A stretch of DNA of 64,000 nucleotides. Origin: Nageia nagi. Its lineage: Eukaryota; Pinophyta. Location of the stretch: positions 4,898,001 to 4,962,000 of the forward strand of contig JBITNC010000001.1 in the NCBI GenBank assembly GCA_050084985.1, in the 5' to 3' direction. Within the stretch, counting starts at the first letter, position 1. Every line of letters starts with the position of its first letter. The notes beneath the pieces were generated by a model. It saw nothing but the letters and a program-made list of their open reading frames with translations. It was not told the DNA's origin and searched no databases. Both the position numbers and the translations under genes were made by a program. This document shows positions 36,239-46,447 of the stretch, piece by piece.

Positions 36239-36900
36239 ATGTATGAAGAGATAACAAACAAAGTTATCAAGGATCTAAATTTGCAAGTAGAAGAAGAAAG
36301 AAAAATTGAAGAAGCCCTCAAATTGAAATCTAATGAGAAAGATGTTTCCTACTGCAAACTAGAAGAGGGAATTGTCTCATTAAGGAAACAACTAAAAGAG
36401 ACCAATCTAAAGATAACTACAAGCCTCAAGTTTGAGAAGAGCTCTGAGATATTGGATGATATGTTTTTAACAACAAAGAGACCCCAAGATAAAATTCAAT
36501 CTTGGATATGATACAGAAGAAGGAAACAAAGATAAGGTAGAAATAACCATGCGCATTAGAAGATGAAAAATAATCATCCACCAAAAGTGCAAAGAATACA
36601 ATTTTCAAAGAAGAATGCTTACTCTTATTAGGATGTTGAAGAAGAGAAGACAGTTGACATAATTTAACCCATGCACAAGAAGGGTTAGAGAAAGAAAGCA
36701 AAAGAGGAGATCTATCTCATTGGCCAATTAAGTAAATACGGATAAGGGTAGCAAAAGTTAGGAGTGGTCACACTTCCATAGGGAGAAGCAATTTCAAGAA
36801 AACTCTAAAGCACCTGCATAAGTAGTATAAGAGTTTTTGAGGATGGTGAGCAAGAAGTAAGGGGGAGTAAAATCCTTCCACATGCTAATTGGATGCAATT
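36239..36900 (+). pseudogene. Element D gag C-terminal remnant
   Basis: The plus-strand frame 36,239-36,511 is a charged heptad-like coiled coil (EEERKIEEALKLKSNEK, SLRKQLKETNLKI) ending in LKFEKSSEILDDM, then after a +1 shift KFNLGYD. This layout (coiled coil, F-E-K-S-x-E-x-L-D-D, then GLGYD-like) is common in the gag of plant copia elements. The zinc knuckle that normally follows was not found. Downstream to 36,900 only broken basic sequence remains. Confidence 0.65.
36861..36867 (+). other. Element D interior purine-tract-like motif
   Basis: TAAGGGGGAGTAAAA. One of four GGGGGAG motifs on the D sense strand. The others are at 43,748-43,755, 44,371-44,380 and the LTR-adjacent 44,411-44,425. 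Confidence 0.55.
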
Positions 36901-37490
36901 GATTGGTGTCCATATGTTAGATCAGTGTGAAGGAGTTGTCATTATTGTTTATTGTTGATTATACTTACTACAAATGGAGTTATTAATGATTGTGCTACTC
37001 ATTTGGTGCTATTGCTATTGCAAGTATTCATATTGTTGTATATGTTGCTTTGTTGATAGGAGATCTATTATGATGGTGATGGTGTTTGACCATGTAATCA
37101 ATACTACATGAGATCTTCAATATGATTCCAATAATTATCTCATTGAGGGTTTTTCTTCAAGAAGTTCACATAGATTATTATAGATCAGGATTTTCTTATG
37201 GATGATTCATTATATTATTAAAGATGTCATAATGATTAATGATTTTCTACTGATGCATATAGCCTAAGGATAATAGAGGTTTCATTGGCATATTAGTTAT
37301 AAAGCTACTAATAAGTGAACATGTGTTTTTATGTATGTTCATTAAAGATGTCATGTTGGAATCTATATTATAGCTATGATGATATTGATGTTGTACAAGA
37401 TTAACAAATCTATAAAGTTAATAGAACATGCAAAGCTATTAGTAAGTATAGTATATGGCCTAAGGGGAAATAATACTATGAAGTTGATAA
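36900..37490 (+). other. Element D non-coding interior, left of E
   Basis: AT-rich sequence full of TATTGTTG/ATGATG words with no coding motif. The same style of sequence resumes at 43,288 after element E, which supports E being an insertion into D. Confidence 0.55.
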
Positions 37491-37695
37491 TATTTGAGAG
37501 AAGCCAAAATTCATGATTGTATTGATATGAGAGCCATTAAGTACATGAAGTAGTCAAGAGTTATATTTTCGTACAATAACAAACTAAACCTTAATTATTA
37601 AGGTGAAATAAAACTATAGTAAATAATACTTAGTGTATTATTTACATTACATTATTATAGATACCTATAATACTATTATATTTTTTTTTAATACA
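37491..37695 (-). repeat. Element E 3' LTR
   Basis: It aligns with 43,105-43,287. Shared words are GAGAG.AGCCA, ATTGTATTGATATGAGAGCC, GGTGAAATAAAACTATAG and AATACTTAGTGTATTATTTACA. It ends AATACA. It is about 22 bp longer because of a small insertion near 37,560. Confidence 0.88.
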
Positions 37696-37714
37696 CCCAT
37701 AATACATTAGGTCT

Positions 37715-38110
37715 TCAGAGGACAAGAGAGAAAGCTCTGAAAGTATTCAAACTTTCCACTATTAAGAGATTTGGTGAAGACATCTGTAATTTGCTCTTTT
37801 GTGGAAATGTACTTGAGTTGAATGTTATGTAGTGAAACATGATCCTAAATGAAGTGCACCTATATCTCAATGTGTTTGGTGCACTTGTGAAAACAAGGAT
37901 TTGAAACTAGTTTCAATACACCTTGATTATCGTAATATAGAACTGTGGATTGCTTCTATGGAATTTCAATGTTTGTCAAAAATATGATGTAACCATACTA
38001 CTTCACAAACAACATCTCCTACAACATGGTATTTTGACTCACTTGTAGATTTGGATGTGATGCTTTGCTTCTTACTACTCCATGAAATTGGTCCAGATCC
38101 AAGGAAGAAC
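37715..38110 (-). pseudogene. Element E RNase H
   Basis: Minus-strand copia RNase H: VLYYDNQGVLKLVSNPCFH, RTKHIEI-like (KHIEI), HNIQLKYISTKEQITDVFTKSL near 37,745-37,800. The D of YYDNQ and the terminal TKEQITDVFTK motif are intact. Two stops interrupt the frame. Confidence 0.85.
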
Positions 38111-38113
38111 ACA

Positions 38114-39230
38114 TTATATCATTGATCTTCTATCATCTAAGGATCCTCCATAATCTGCATTTGTGTATGTAGAAAAGATGAACTTATCATTCTTCTTGTA
38201 TTCCAAGACATAATCATTAGTACCATGGATGTACCTCAAAACATTCTTTATCATGGTCCAGTGGGCCTTCTTTGGTTCATGCATAAATCTTGAAAGATAG
38301 TTGATGGCATAGCAAATATCCAGATTGGTGTATGTCAGACAAATTAACCCTCTAATCAGTTGATGGTAGAAAGTTGCATTTACCAATGGAAAACAATCAT
38401 GGCATGACAAATGTAATCTAGGTTCAATTGGTGTGGACATCGGGTTGTATTCTTTCATCTTGAATTTCTCCAATAACTTCTTGGTGTACTTTATCTATGA
38501 AAACAATATACAATCCTGCATCTACTAAACCTCCAATCCAAGGCAATAATGAAGTAAACAAGGTTGATCATGTCGAATGATCATTTTATGTCATATTTGC
38601 AAGATATGATCAACTTCTTAGTGTTGCTTACGATAACCAAATCATCGACATAAACTACAATTATGACAATCTCCCTCCCCCCTGTTGTTTAAGGTAGAGG
38701 TTAGGATCATATAGACTCCTCTTGAAGTCATGTTGTAGTAGATGGGAATCAATTTTCATGTACCAAGATTAAGGATCTTATTTCAAACCATACAGAGACT
38801 TCATCAATCTACACCCTTTTTTTTGTATCAATCACAAATCCTTCAAGTTGCTGCATGTAAACTTCTTCTTCTAAGTCTCCATTTAGGAAGGCACTCTTGA
38901 CATCCATTTGATGGATTTCTAACCAAATTGAGCTGCCATTGCAAAAGTAATTCTAATGGTCTTCATCTTGGCTGTGGGAGCAAAAGTTTCATCATAGTTT
39001 ATACCTTCCTATTGAGCATACCCTTTGGCAATGATTTGACCTTGTGCTTATTGAGTGTACCATCAACTTTGTACTTATTTTTGAACACCCATTTGCATCC
39101 AATGGCTTTCTTCCTTGGTGGAAGATCTACCAACTTCCATGTACCATTTTTCATCAATGCATCATATTCAACTTGCATGGCTAACTTCTAATGTGGTAGC
39201 TCAATAGTTTCATGAACCATTTCAGGTTCA
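38114..39230 (-). pseudogene. Element E reverse transcriptase
   Basis: From the N-terminus: ALMKNGTWKLVDLPP and GCKWVFKNKYKVDGT (39,050-39,190), the palm box VVYVDDLVIVSN with YVDD at 38,641-38,652, then MSTPIEPRLHL, NLDICYAINYLSRFMHEP and WTMIKNVLRYIHGT (38,114-38,473). This is the copia-type RVT_2 order. Frameshifts are clear near 38,480-38,620 and 38,700-38,900. The catalytic box is preserved. Confidence 0.88.
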
Positions 39231-40240
39231 GGTGTATTTACTACTATGCTCATCAGTGCCAAATTCACTTATTCATGATCCATGCTTCGTGTCCTTACTC
39301 TAGAAGTCAAAGTGTCTGGTGGAGCACTCAAGTTTGAATCTTGCAGTATCTTTTCCTACCACTTAGATCTTTGCAATGGCAAATTCACAATTGGAGGTTC
39401 TCTCTAATCATCCTCATCATCATAATTGATTATGGGGCCAATATCAGGTTCAAGTACCTCTACAAGGGGACTAGTTGGAGATTCACCAATCTCATCAAAG
39501 ATTACATCTCTATTGATATAAGTATTTCAAGTAGTAGGATCCATTACTCTATAGGCTTTGGATTCACTATTGTACCCAAAAATAATGCACCTCTTTGATT
39601 TGTCATCAATCTTGTTCCTTTGCTCCTTAGGAATATGCATGTAGGTAGTACAACCAAACACTCACAAATGTGATATATTTGGTTGCTCTCTTGACCATGC
39701 TTCTTCATGTGTCATCCCATCAAGAGCTTTTATGGGTTCCTTATTCAATAGATATGTGGTAGTATTCACTACTTTAGCCCAAAATATCCCATCCATTTTT
39801 GCATATTTCAACATGCTTCTTGCCATTTCCATAATGGTTTGATTTCCTCATTCACAAACTCCATTTTGCTATGGTGTGTAGGATGTGGTCAATTGTAACT
39901 GAATTCCATGTTGCTTCAAGAATGCTGGAAACTCATTTGATAAGTATTCTCCCCCTTGATCTAAGTGGAAGACATGGATGTGATGAGAAGTTTGCTTCTC
40001 CACAAGTGCCTTGAATTCCTTGAAGTAGGAAAATGTTTGATCCTTTATCTTCAAGAAATACACCCACATTTTTCTAGAGTAGTCATCAACAAATAATAGG
40101 AAATATCTAAGGCTAGAAACACTAGCCTATAGGGAACTGCACATATTGGTATGGATCACATCAAGAGGTCCTTAAACATGATGTGTGCTATCATCGAATG
40201 GGATTCTATGTTATTTTCCTGCTATGCAAGTAGAACAAAT
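39230..40240 (-). pseudogene. Element E integrase
   Basis: The minus-strand frame 39,869-40,069 reads MWVYFLKIKDQTFSYFKEF and HLDQGGEYLSNEF, with the second catalytic Asp. After a frameshift come QNGVCE (catalytic Glu region), GNQTIMEMARSMLKYAKM, WAKVVNTTTYLLN, VFGCTTYMHIPKEQR and SKRCIIFGYNSESKAYR. This is the copia integrase core and C-terminal region. Stops occur within the core. Confidence 0.87.
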
Positions 40241-40241
40241 A

Positions 40242-40860
40242 TTAGTAGGAGAAGTAAGAGATGGAATACCACATACCATATCCTTCTTTTGTAGAGTGAT
40301 TAGGTAGTTTGGATTCATTGTCCAAATCTATTGTGCTAAAGAGTGGTGACATCCCAACACGAACATTAAGTACCTGATTGTTGGGAGCTACAACATTAAG
40401 TAGGAATATTCTCCCAATGCCTTTCACTTTTGCTACAATTATGCATCCTTTGGATTTATCACAAATGAAGTAAACCTTTCCTCCTTTCACAGTATCAAAC
40501 TCCACTTTCATAATTTTTTCCAGCATCTGGCTAATTGATAAGAGGTTCTTTTTAGCTTTGGCACATACAAGACCTCTTTAAACTGATAGTTGTTCTTTCC
40601 AAGTTAGCCATGAACATCACCCTTACCTTCAATTTCATGGGATGTATCATATTGCCCAATTGAACTTGACCAGGATTTGCATTATCGTATAAGGAAGAAA
40701 ACCAATCCTTTTGGCCAATCATGTGCTTGGAAGCATCGAAATAAATATACCAAGCAGAGGAGATTGAAGGGTTCTTTTGATGAACAAAAGTGAGATCACT
40801 AACATCTTCAGTCACTTGATCAACATCATTGACAACATTACCCTATTGTTTCCTTTGTTG
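40242..40860 (-). pseudogene. Element E protease and pre-integrase region
   Basis: The frame 40,552-40,815 has WYIYFDASKHMIGQKDWFSSL, the copia retropepsin start. The usual DSGAS/H reads DAS here, so the catalytic triplet is damaged. The frame 40,242-40,526 holds DTVKGGKVYFI and SKGCIIVAKVKGIGRIFLL, typical of the segment before the integrase. Confidence 0.8.
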
Positions 40861-41520
40861 AGGTCATCTTTGTTTCGACTCCTCTTAATTCTGAGGGTTT
40901 TTTCCTTTTTGTTTTGGGTTCTTATTGCTTGAAGAGCCTTGAGCAAAAGAATTGTACCAGCCATCTTGCAATTCATGCCCTTTCTTTCCACAAATCATGT
41001 AACTCTTTTGTTGCTTGTCATTTTACTGCAAAGGATTTTTGCCTTTACCTTTCTACTGGAAGGCTTTCCTACCTTGTTGATTTGACATCATATCGTATTC
41101 CTCTTCATGGGAGGTTGCATGAGAAGCTTCCTCTTGCTATAACATATTCACCAACTTTTCAAAGGTCAGTTTTTGATCCAAAATATTCAAGGTCATCACA
41201 AAGGTATGAAACTTCTCTGGGAGTGCTCTCAAAATAATTGGCATCAGGGATTTATCTTCCATCTTCTCTCATAGTGCTTGTAAGGAGGCTCAGAGTTCCA
41301 AAATACGATGAAGGATGATCATTAAAACTTTGTTGTTGCGATGATCAATTTTTGTTTGGTCTTCACCAGTAGTCTAGGGGCAGGTTTCAGTACCATTAAT
41401 AATTCCCCATAAATCTTTGAAGCGAAGAATTACCTGAATCTTCATCTTTTAGGTGGCATAATTGTCCCTTTTCAACACTTGGGAGTTAGGGACCAATATT
41501 TTGGAGGCGGTTTGGGCCAT
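40860..41520 (-). pseudogene. Element E gag
   Basis: It starts at the Met of MAQTASKILVPNSQVLKRDN (41,520). A UBN2-type gag body follows (DLWGIINGTE, LPEKFHTFVMTLN, LTFEKLVNML, EEASHATSHEEEYD), then a damaged zinc knuckle SYMICGKKGHELQDGW in which the first Cys is Tyr and the last Cys is Gly. There are three or more stops. It matches the size and order of short copia gags. Confidence 0.85.
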
Positions 41521-42130
41521 CTTTAAATTGCAAGTTTCAGTCTTTAATCACCAATTTGAATCTCCTCTTTCAAAAATATCTTCAAGGTTCAAAAATAAAT
41601 CGCCTCCAAGGTATTAATTAATTGAGTTGGCTCAAAAAATTTATTTAATACCTTTAATTTGAATCATGCACTTAAAATATTAAAAGCACATTTTTAAATG
41701 ATGAGGGATTTGAACTCCCAATCTCTTGTCTTCAAACTTGGTGCTTTGCTAATACAAGGGACTCTTGAGAAAATACAAAGTGCAATATTTTTAATATTTT
41801 TACCAAACTTCAATTTTTTTTCAAATTAATATATGCTCCTCCAAATATTTTCTTGGCATGCTTTATATTTGTATGGCAAATATTATTGCTCCTTCAATTT
41901 AATTTAATATCCTCCAAATCTTTTTTTGTTTGCTGGGTAAATTAATTTACTCTCCTTGTAATTTACGGAGTGCAATTATTTTCTGGGCAAAAATTTAAAT
42001 GGCACACTCTTTTTATTTTGCTGGGCTCTTTACTTTTGTTGTGCAAAAATATTTTAAACTTTATTTCAAGCTACAAAGATCTCAACTGAAAATATATTTG
42101 CTGTCAAATATTTTATTAGAAACTTTAGAA
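41521..42130 (-). other. Element E leader, AT-rich part
   Basis: Non-coding sequence between gag start and the GC-rich block, with repeated TGCTGGGC/AAATTT words. It contains the tRNA-like segment at 41,700-41,760. Confidence 0.55.
41700..41760 (-). repeat. tRNA-like (SINE-type) segment
   Basis: On the minus strand a pol III box-B-like word, GAGTTCAAATCCC, forms most of a T-arm (GGGAG/CCCTC with loop TTCAAAT). It lies about 30 bp downstream of TTAGCAAAGCACC, which resembles the end of a D-arm. Between them AAGTTTGAAGACAAGAG could be an anticodon arm with GAA. The acceptor stem is not convincing. It is a degenerate tRNA pseudogene or SINE head. Confidence 0.35.
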
Positions 42131-42139
42131 ATAATTTTT

Positions 42140-43060
42140 ACTCTTTGATCTTATTGGCTGTATGTGGACTGTCATTTTTGCTTGGAGATGCACTTTGTGA
42201 ATGAGAATTTGCAGAAGATGTTTGAGTGGAGGAAAGGGACGCGCCTTGGATTGGTGGGCATGGAAATAACAGCAGCAATGGTTTACCTTTCCAACGTTGA
42301 AGGCGTTGAGAGCTACATGTCTGCTGGACGTAGAAGACTGCGTTGAGGCTGCGTTTGTGCAATGCGTGAGGAGGTGAGGAGTGAGCAAAGCGGAGAGCTG
42401 GCTAGAGGTAGGAGGGACTACGCTGGAGTGTTTTCACACAGATTGGACTGGCTGTGCATACGCGTACGTTGGCAGGCAAGCGTTTGGTTGCTGCTCAACT
42501 CGTGAGGAGAGGGGCTGGGTGGCGTTTCACTACGCTGGCGGAGAGAGGCGTCCAACAAGATCAATTCACCATACGCTTGTGCAGAGTTTGGTAGCGCGTG
42601 GACAGTATGGGCTTTCTTAACATTCTCCATTGTTGCTTGTGTAGTTTGGCTGGGCAGCTCGCTCAGGCTGGGCTTTTGCAGATTGGGAATGCACTTGAAC
42701 GAGGGCAGTTCCAATGCTTTCTCCTCGGTTTGCAGGCTTTCCAACACTCCAGATTTCTCAAACTTTTGGCTATTCAACAGTTCAATATAGTTTTCTTCTG
42801 GCAGATTGGTCTTACAGAGTTTGGGAGGGGGGAGATCTTCTCCTCTCTTTCTCTCAAACTCTTCAACTTGGTGAGAATTTGCAGATTGATTCCAGCAAAG
42901 CAAGCTGGTCTGCAAATCAACACTTCTAAATATTTTGTAAGAGTGTTGGGCACTTCTTTGCAAATTTCACTCAATCTTTCAGACAGCAGAAAGAGTCTCC
43001 ACTTCCATTGTTTTTCTATCTCCAATCATCCAAAGGGCAGATGGAGCAAGGTAAATTAAC
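42140..43060 (-). other. GC-rich, CpG-containing leader block of element E
   Basis: This block stands out from the rest of the window by high G+C and many CG dinucleotides (ACGCGCC, GCGTACG, CGTAGTC). The minus strand is open from 42,963 to 42,418 (181 codons, with PPPKLCKTNLPEENYIELL and QRSETPPSPSPHELSSNQ), and the plus strand is open from 42,598 to 43,059 (153 codons). I recognise neither protein. Overlapping long frames on both strands are expected in GC-rich DNA. It may be captured host sequence or a structured leader. Confidence 0.5.
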
Positions 43061-43089
43061 TCATAGAATAAAGAAGGATCCACCATGGA

Positions 43090-43104
43090 GCTCTGATGAT
43101 ACCA
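43090..43104 (-). other. Element E primer-binding site
   Basis: The minus strand reads TGGTATCATCAGAGC directly after the 5' LTR. Plant copia elements use TGGTATCAGAGC, complementary to initiator tRNA-Met. Here three extra bases (TCA) are inserted in the middle. It fixes the LTR edge at 43,105. Confidence 0.75.
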
Positions 43105-43287
43105 TATTGGAGAGGAGCCACAATTGATGATTGTATTGATATGAGAGCCATTAAATACATGGAATAGCTGACTCTCGTACAATAATGAACTAAGGTGAAA
43201 TAAAACTATAGTAAATAATACTTAGTGTATTATTTACAACATTATTGTAGATACCTATAAGACTAACGTATTATTTATTCTAATAAA
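43105..43287 (-). repeat. Element E 5' LTR
   Basis: 183 bp, beginning TATTGGAGAGG beside the primer site and ending near CTAATAAA. It pairs with 37,491-37,695. Confidence 0.85.
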
Positions 43288-44410
43288 TAATGTTGAGAAA
43301 AATTACAATAATGTGCAAAGCTGATGCTGCTAATATTGTTGCAATTGTTGATGGATTAATGCTCTATTCATGTTGTCATAATGATGCTAATGGTACTACT
43401 GTTACTATGTTTTCAATATATGCATTCCTATTGAAAATAGGAAGGTTCACCAAATAGTTTAAAATTGTTTGATTATACAATGGAGATGATATTTTTTGAT
43501 GAGTCTCTTATAAGAAGATTGTTGGAAATGATTATGAAGCCCTTTTAGATTGTTGTTGCTGAGTACATCCATATGGGGTTTTCATTGGTCCGTTGGTGGT
43601 GAAAGATGATGTTGCACTTTAGCTATGACAAGTTAAATACTCATTTACATCAAGAGAAGAACTTGCTACAAAGATTAAAGTTCCTATTATGTTATTATCG
43701 ATGTATGATTCTAATTTAAAAGTAGTCTGAGAATGAAATGTATGTACTTAGGGGGAGCTTGTAAAAGCCCTATGTCATTGGTGTTAAAGGAGAAAAATAA
43801 TTGCAAGTATTGAATATTGTTGTTGTTGTTGACTGAATAAGTGTTTATATTAAATACCAGGACAGAGTGCATGGTTTCATGTCTATGTGTCATTTTTATT
43901 ACTCATGGTGTTTGACATAAATGGTGCTATATTGTGGTAATGGAGATTGAGTTATCCCTCTGAGTTGGTTTCAAAATAGTAGTTGAATTAGGAAGTGATC
44001 TTGCTTGCAGTGAAGTTTTCTTGCGTGCTGCTACTATCATAATGATATGTATTAGAATGCTTTTGTTGCTTTTTTCATGAAAACTTATATGTCTATTTCT
44101 ACCATTAGCATTATCATAGTAGATCTACTAATGGGATATGTTGAAGTGCTCATGGTAAAGATTCTAATGTGATTCTTATACTATGATGATAATGTTGCTA
44201 CTAGTATGAAATTGTGTTGCTAATTCATATGGAAGTGGAGATGTTGATGTGTTGGTTGAGTAATCTATATTGAAATGGAGTTGTTAGAGTTGTTGTTGAT
44301 TTGGTTAAATGATCTATGCTTATGCAATGTTATTATGATACATGCCTACATCTTTGCCACTGTTAACAAAAAGGGGGAGAAGAGCATGACTAGAGCTTTA
44401 CAAACAATGC
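43288..44410 (+). other. Element D non-coding interior, right of E
   Basis: No pol motif in any frame. It is rich in GTTGTTG/ATGATG words like 36,900-37,490. It contains purine tracts TTAGGGGGAGCTT (43,747-43,759) and AAAAAGGGGGAGAAGA (44,368-44,383) ahead of the final one at 44,411. Confidence 0.55.
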
Positions 44411-44423
44411 CAAAGGGGGAGAT
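44411..44423 (+). other. Element D polypurine tract
   Basis: CAAAGGGGGAGAT immediately before the 3' LTR start TATTGACC. It proves the plus orientation of D, opposite to all neighbouring elements. Confidence 0.85.
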
Positions 44424-46447
44424 TATTGACCTATGATTTTGTCATTATTGTTAAAGATATAGCAATCATAAAAGGGACTATTATAGTTAAAAAAGATATA
44501 TCTGACTACAATTTGAAAGGTGTATATAAATTCATACTTTCAATGAAAGCAATGTGAAGTTGAGTGCAACAACGTAGGTATGGTTGTGCATGTGTCGATT
44601 ATTATGGTAGTGCAGTCATGAAGTGTCGATAGTAAAGGTCTTATTATTGAAGCATAATCACGACTTTGGATGATGTTTTGGGTATAAAGAATCGATAGTG
44701 AAGGATAGGTTTCCATAAGTGAAGATATGCCATGTCGGGAGAAGGTCCTACAATGTCAAGTGAAGGACCTATAATGTCGGGTGTAAAGGATGGATGTCAA
44801 GTGTTAACTTGATTGTTGTTGGGTGTTTACCAGGGTTGTTAGTCATAGTAGAAGAATGGCCAGTCTATCGTGTGTTTATACACATGCATGTTAGGTTATC
44901 AAAGGCATAATTAGGCCATAATATCAAAGGAGAGTATTTAGTCAGGTTCACTCAAGTATGTTAATTGAATGGAGTATCTATTTTATTTTATTGATATCAA
45001 CAAAGTGAGAAGCATGTCAAGTGATGAGATTGAGGTCTATCAAGATACTATACACATGTCATATTGGGAGAGATACATGAAATGTTGCATGAATAAGAAG
45101 TGTAATCATGCATTATCAATTGAATAATAAATACAGAAGAATTGGTTGATGTTAAATGAATGATCTAGCATAATCCTAATGTAGTAGAATGATGGCTAGG
45201 TTCTAATATGGAAGGTTGGTACATTGATAAGATGTATACTTAGATGATGAAAATAGGCAAATTTTGGTAGATGACGTTAACATAGCAATGATGCTCCAAA
45301 ATAAACTAAGTCCATTTGCTAAGACAATAGGCAACAAGTTTGAGGGAGATAAGTACCAATAAGGAAGGAAAGCTAAAATAATAACAAAGGATTCTAACAC
45401 ATGACATCAACATGAAGATAATGGCTCAATTTATACTAAGTTCGATAGACAGGATGGAAGGTTAGCACAATGAAGTGCTTTAAGTACCAATGCACTAGGA
45501 TGATCAAGATAAATATAAAGGATTATAACACATGACATAAGCATAGAGATAGTCATCCAAAATACACTATGTTCGACACCCTAATCAGATAATCAAAGAA
45601 TCCATGAACTTCAAGATCGATAAGCATCGAGATCATAAGGGAACTTGTTAAGCAATATCAGCATTTTGATGGTTAATCAAAATACACTAAGTTTGGTAGT
45701 GCACATGATAAAGTGTAAGGGAAAAGGCCTTAAAGATTGGTGAAGGAAGATAATGACATACGCTATCGATGGATCATGTAAGCAATGTAAAGATAACCTA
45801 AATTACTCTAAGTTTGATGAAGCATATGAAATGGTGCAAAGGAGGAAGTGTTGAGGATCATTAAGACAAAATGATGAAAGATGATACTGACAAATGACAT
45901 CAGTATAATGAAAATATGAAAAAATAAACTAAGTCTAATGGAGTGAATAACATGGTGCAAAGGAGGAAGAATAAAGTGCTACAAAAGAAGTTAAACTAAA
46001 GTGTTACTATTGACTGACATAAACAACTTGATGACATGTAAAAATCACACTAAGTCCAAAATCTTAAATGAAAAGGTTACAAAGGTGAAGATGTTAAGTA
46101 CTGGACTAAGAGGAGAAAGGGTAGGCTTCTACAAGGTGATGTCATTAAGTAGAAGGTTGCTAGAAACATATTGGATCCAACACCCAAGATAAAGAGATTG
46201 AAGACATCGAAGAATTAAGATTGGTAAAGATTAAAAGGCAAAAAATACTTGTGGATGATGACAACAAGGAGTTAGTTATCAAATTTACATTGAATCTGGT
46301 ACCTAAGGTGAAATTATGTTGAGAAGACAAGTTACGACATCGATAAAGGATAAATATAATAGAGTTACTAGTAGGTGATGTAAGAGTGAAATATGTAATA
46401 AAAAATGATAAAAAGAACACTAATCCTAGTTTATTTGAAAGATGAAT
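44424..46447 (+). repeat. Element D 3' LTR, first part (with ten-unit array)
   Basis: Collinear with 25,251-25,903 plus 34,312-35,655. It carries the uninterrupted version of the element C target near 45,085 and the ten-unit array (core words near 45,302, 45,433, 45,563, 45,682, 45,809, 45,925, 46,049, 46,168, 46,288, 46,420). It ends at F with TGAAT (46,443-46,447). Confidence 0.88.

Larger units (their letters stand above)
37491..43287 (-). mobile_element. Element E: Ty1/copia element with very short LTRs, nested in D
   Basis: A minus-strand copia element with LTRs of only about 205 bp (37,491-37,695) and 183 bp (43,105-43,287). Beside the 5' LTR an initiator-Met-type primer site is present. 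In copia order come gag with zinc knuckle, protease, GAG-pre-integrase, integrase, RT with YVDD and RNase H, all with stops. Between primer site and gag lies an unusual 1.58-kb leader that includes a GC-rich block. A clean target duplication could not be seen. Confidence 0.88.

Noticed and set aside
36239-36511. Host coiled-coil protein gene
   Set aside because: It abuts the element D LTR and carries the FEKSSEILDD...LGYD signature common in plant copia gag.
40914-41237. 107-codon plus-strand frame
   Set aside because: It is antisense to the gag and zinc-knuckle region of copia element E, which gives clear motifs on the minus strand.
42598-43059. 153-codon plus-strand frame in the GC-rich block
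   Set aside because: It overlaps the 181-codon minus frame in GC-rich DNA where long frames arise by chance on both strands. No recognisable motif and no support as a gene.
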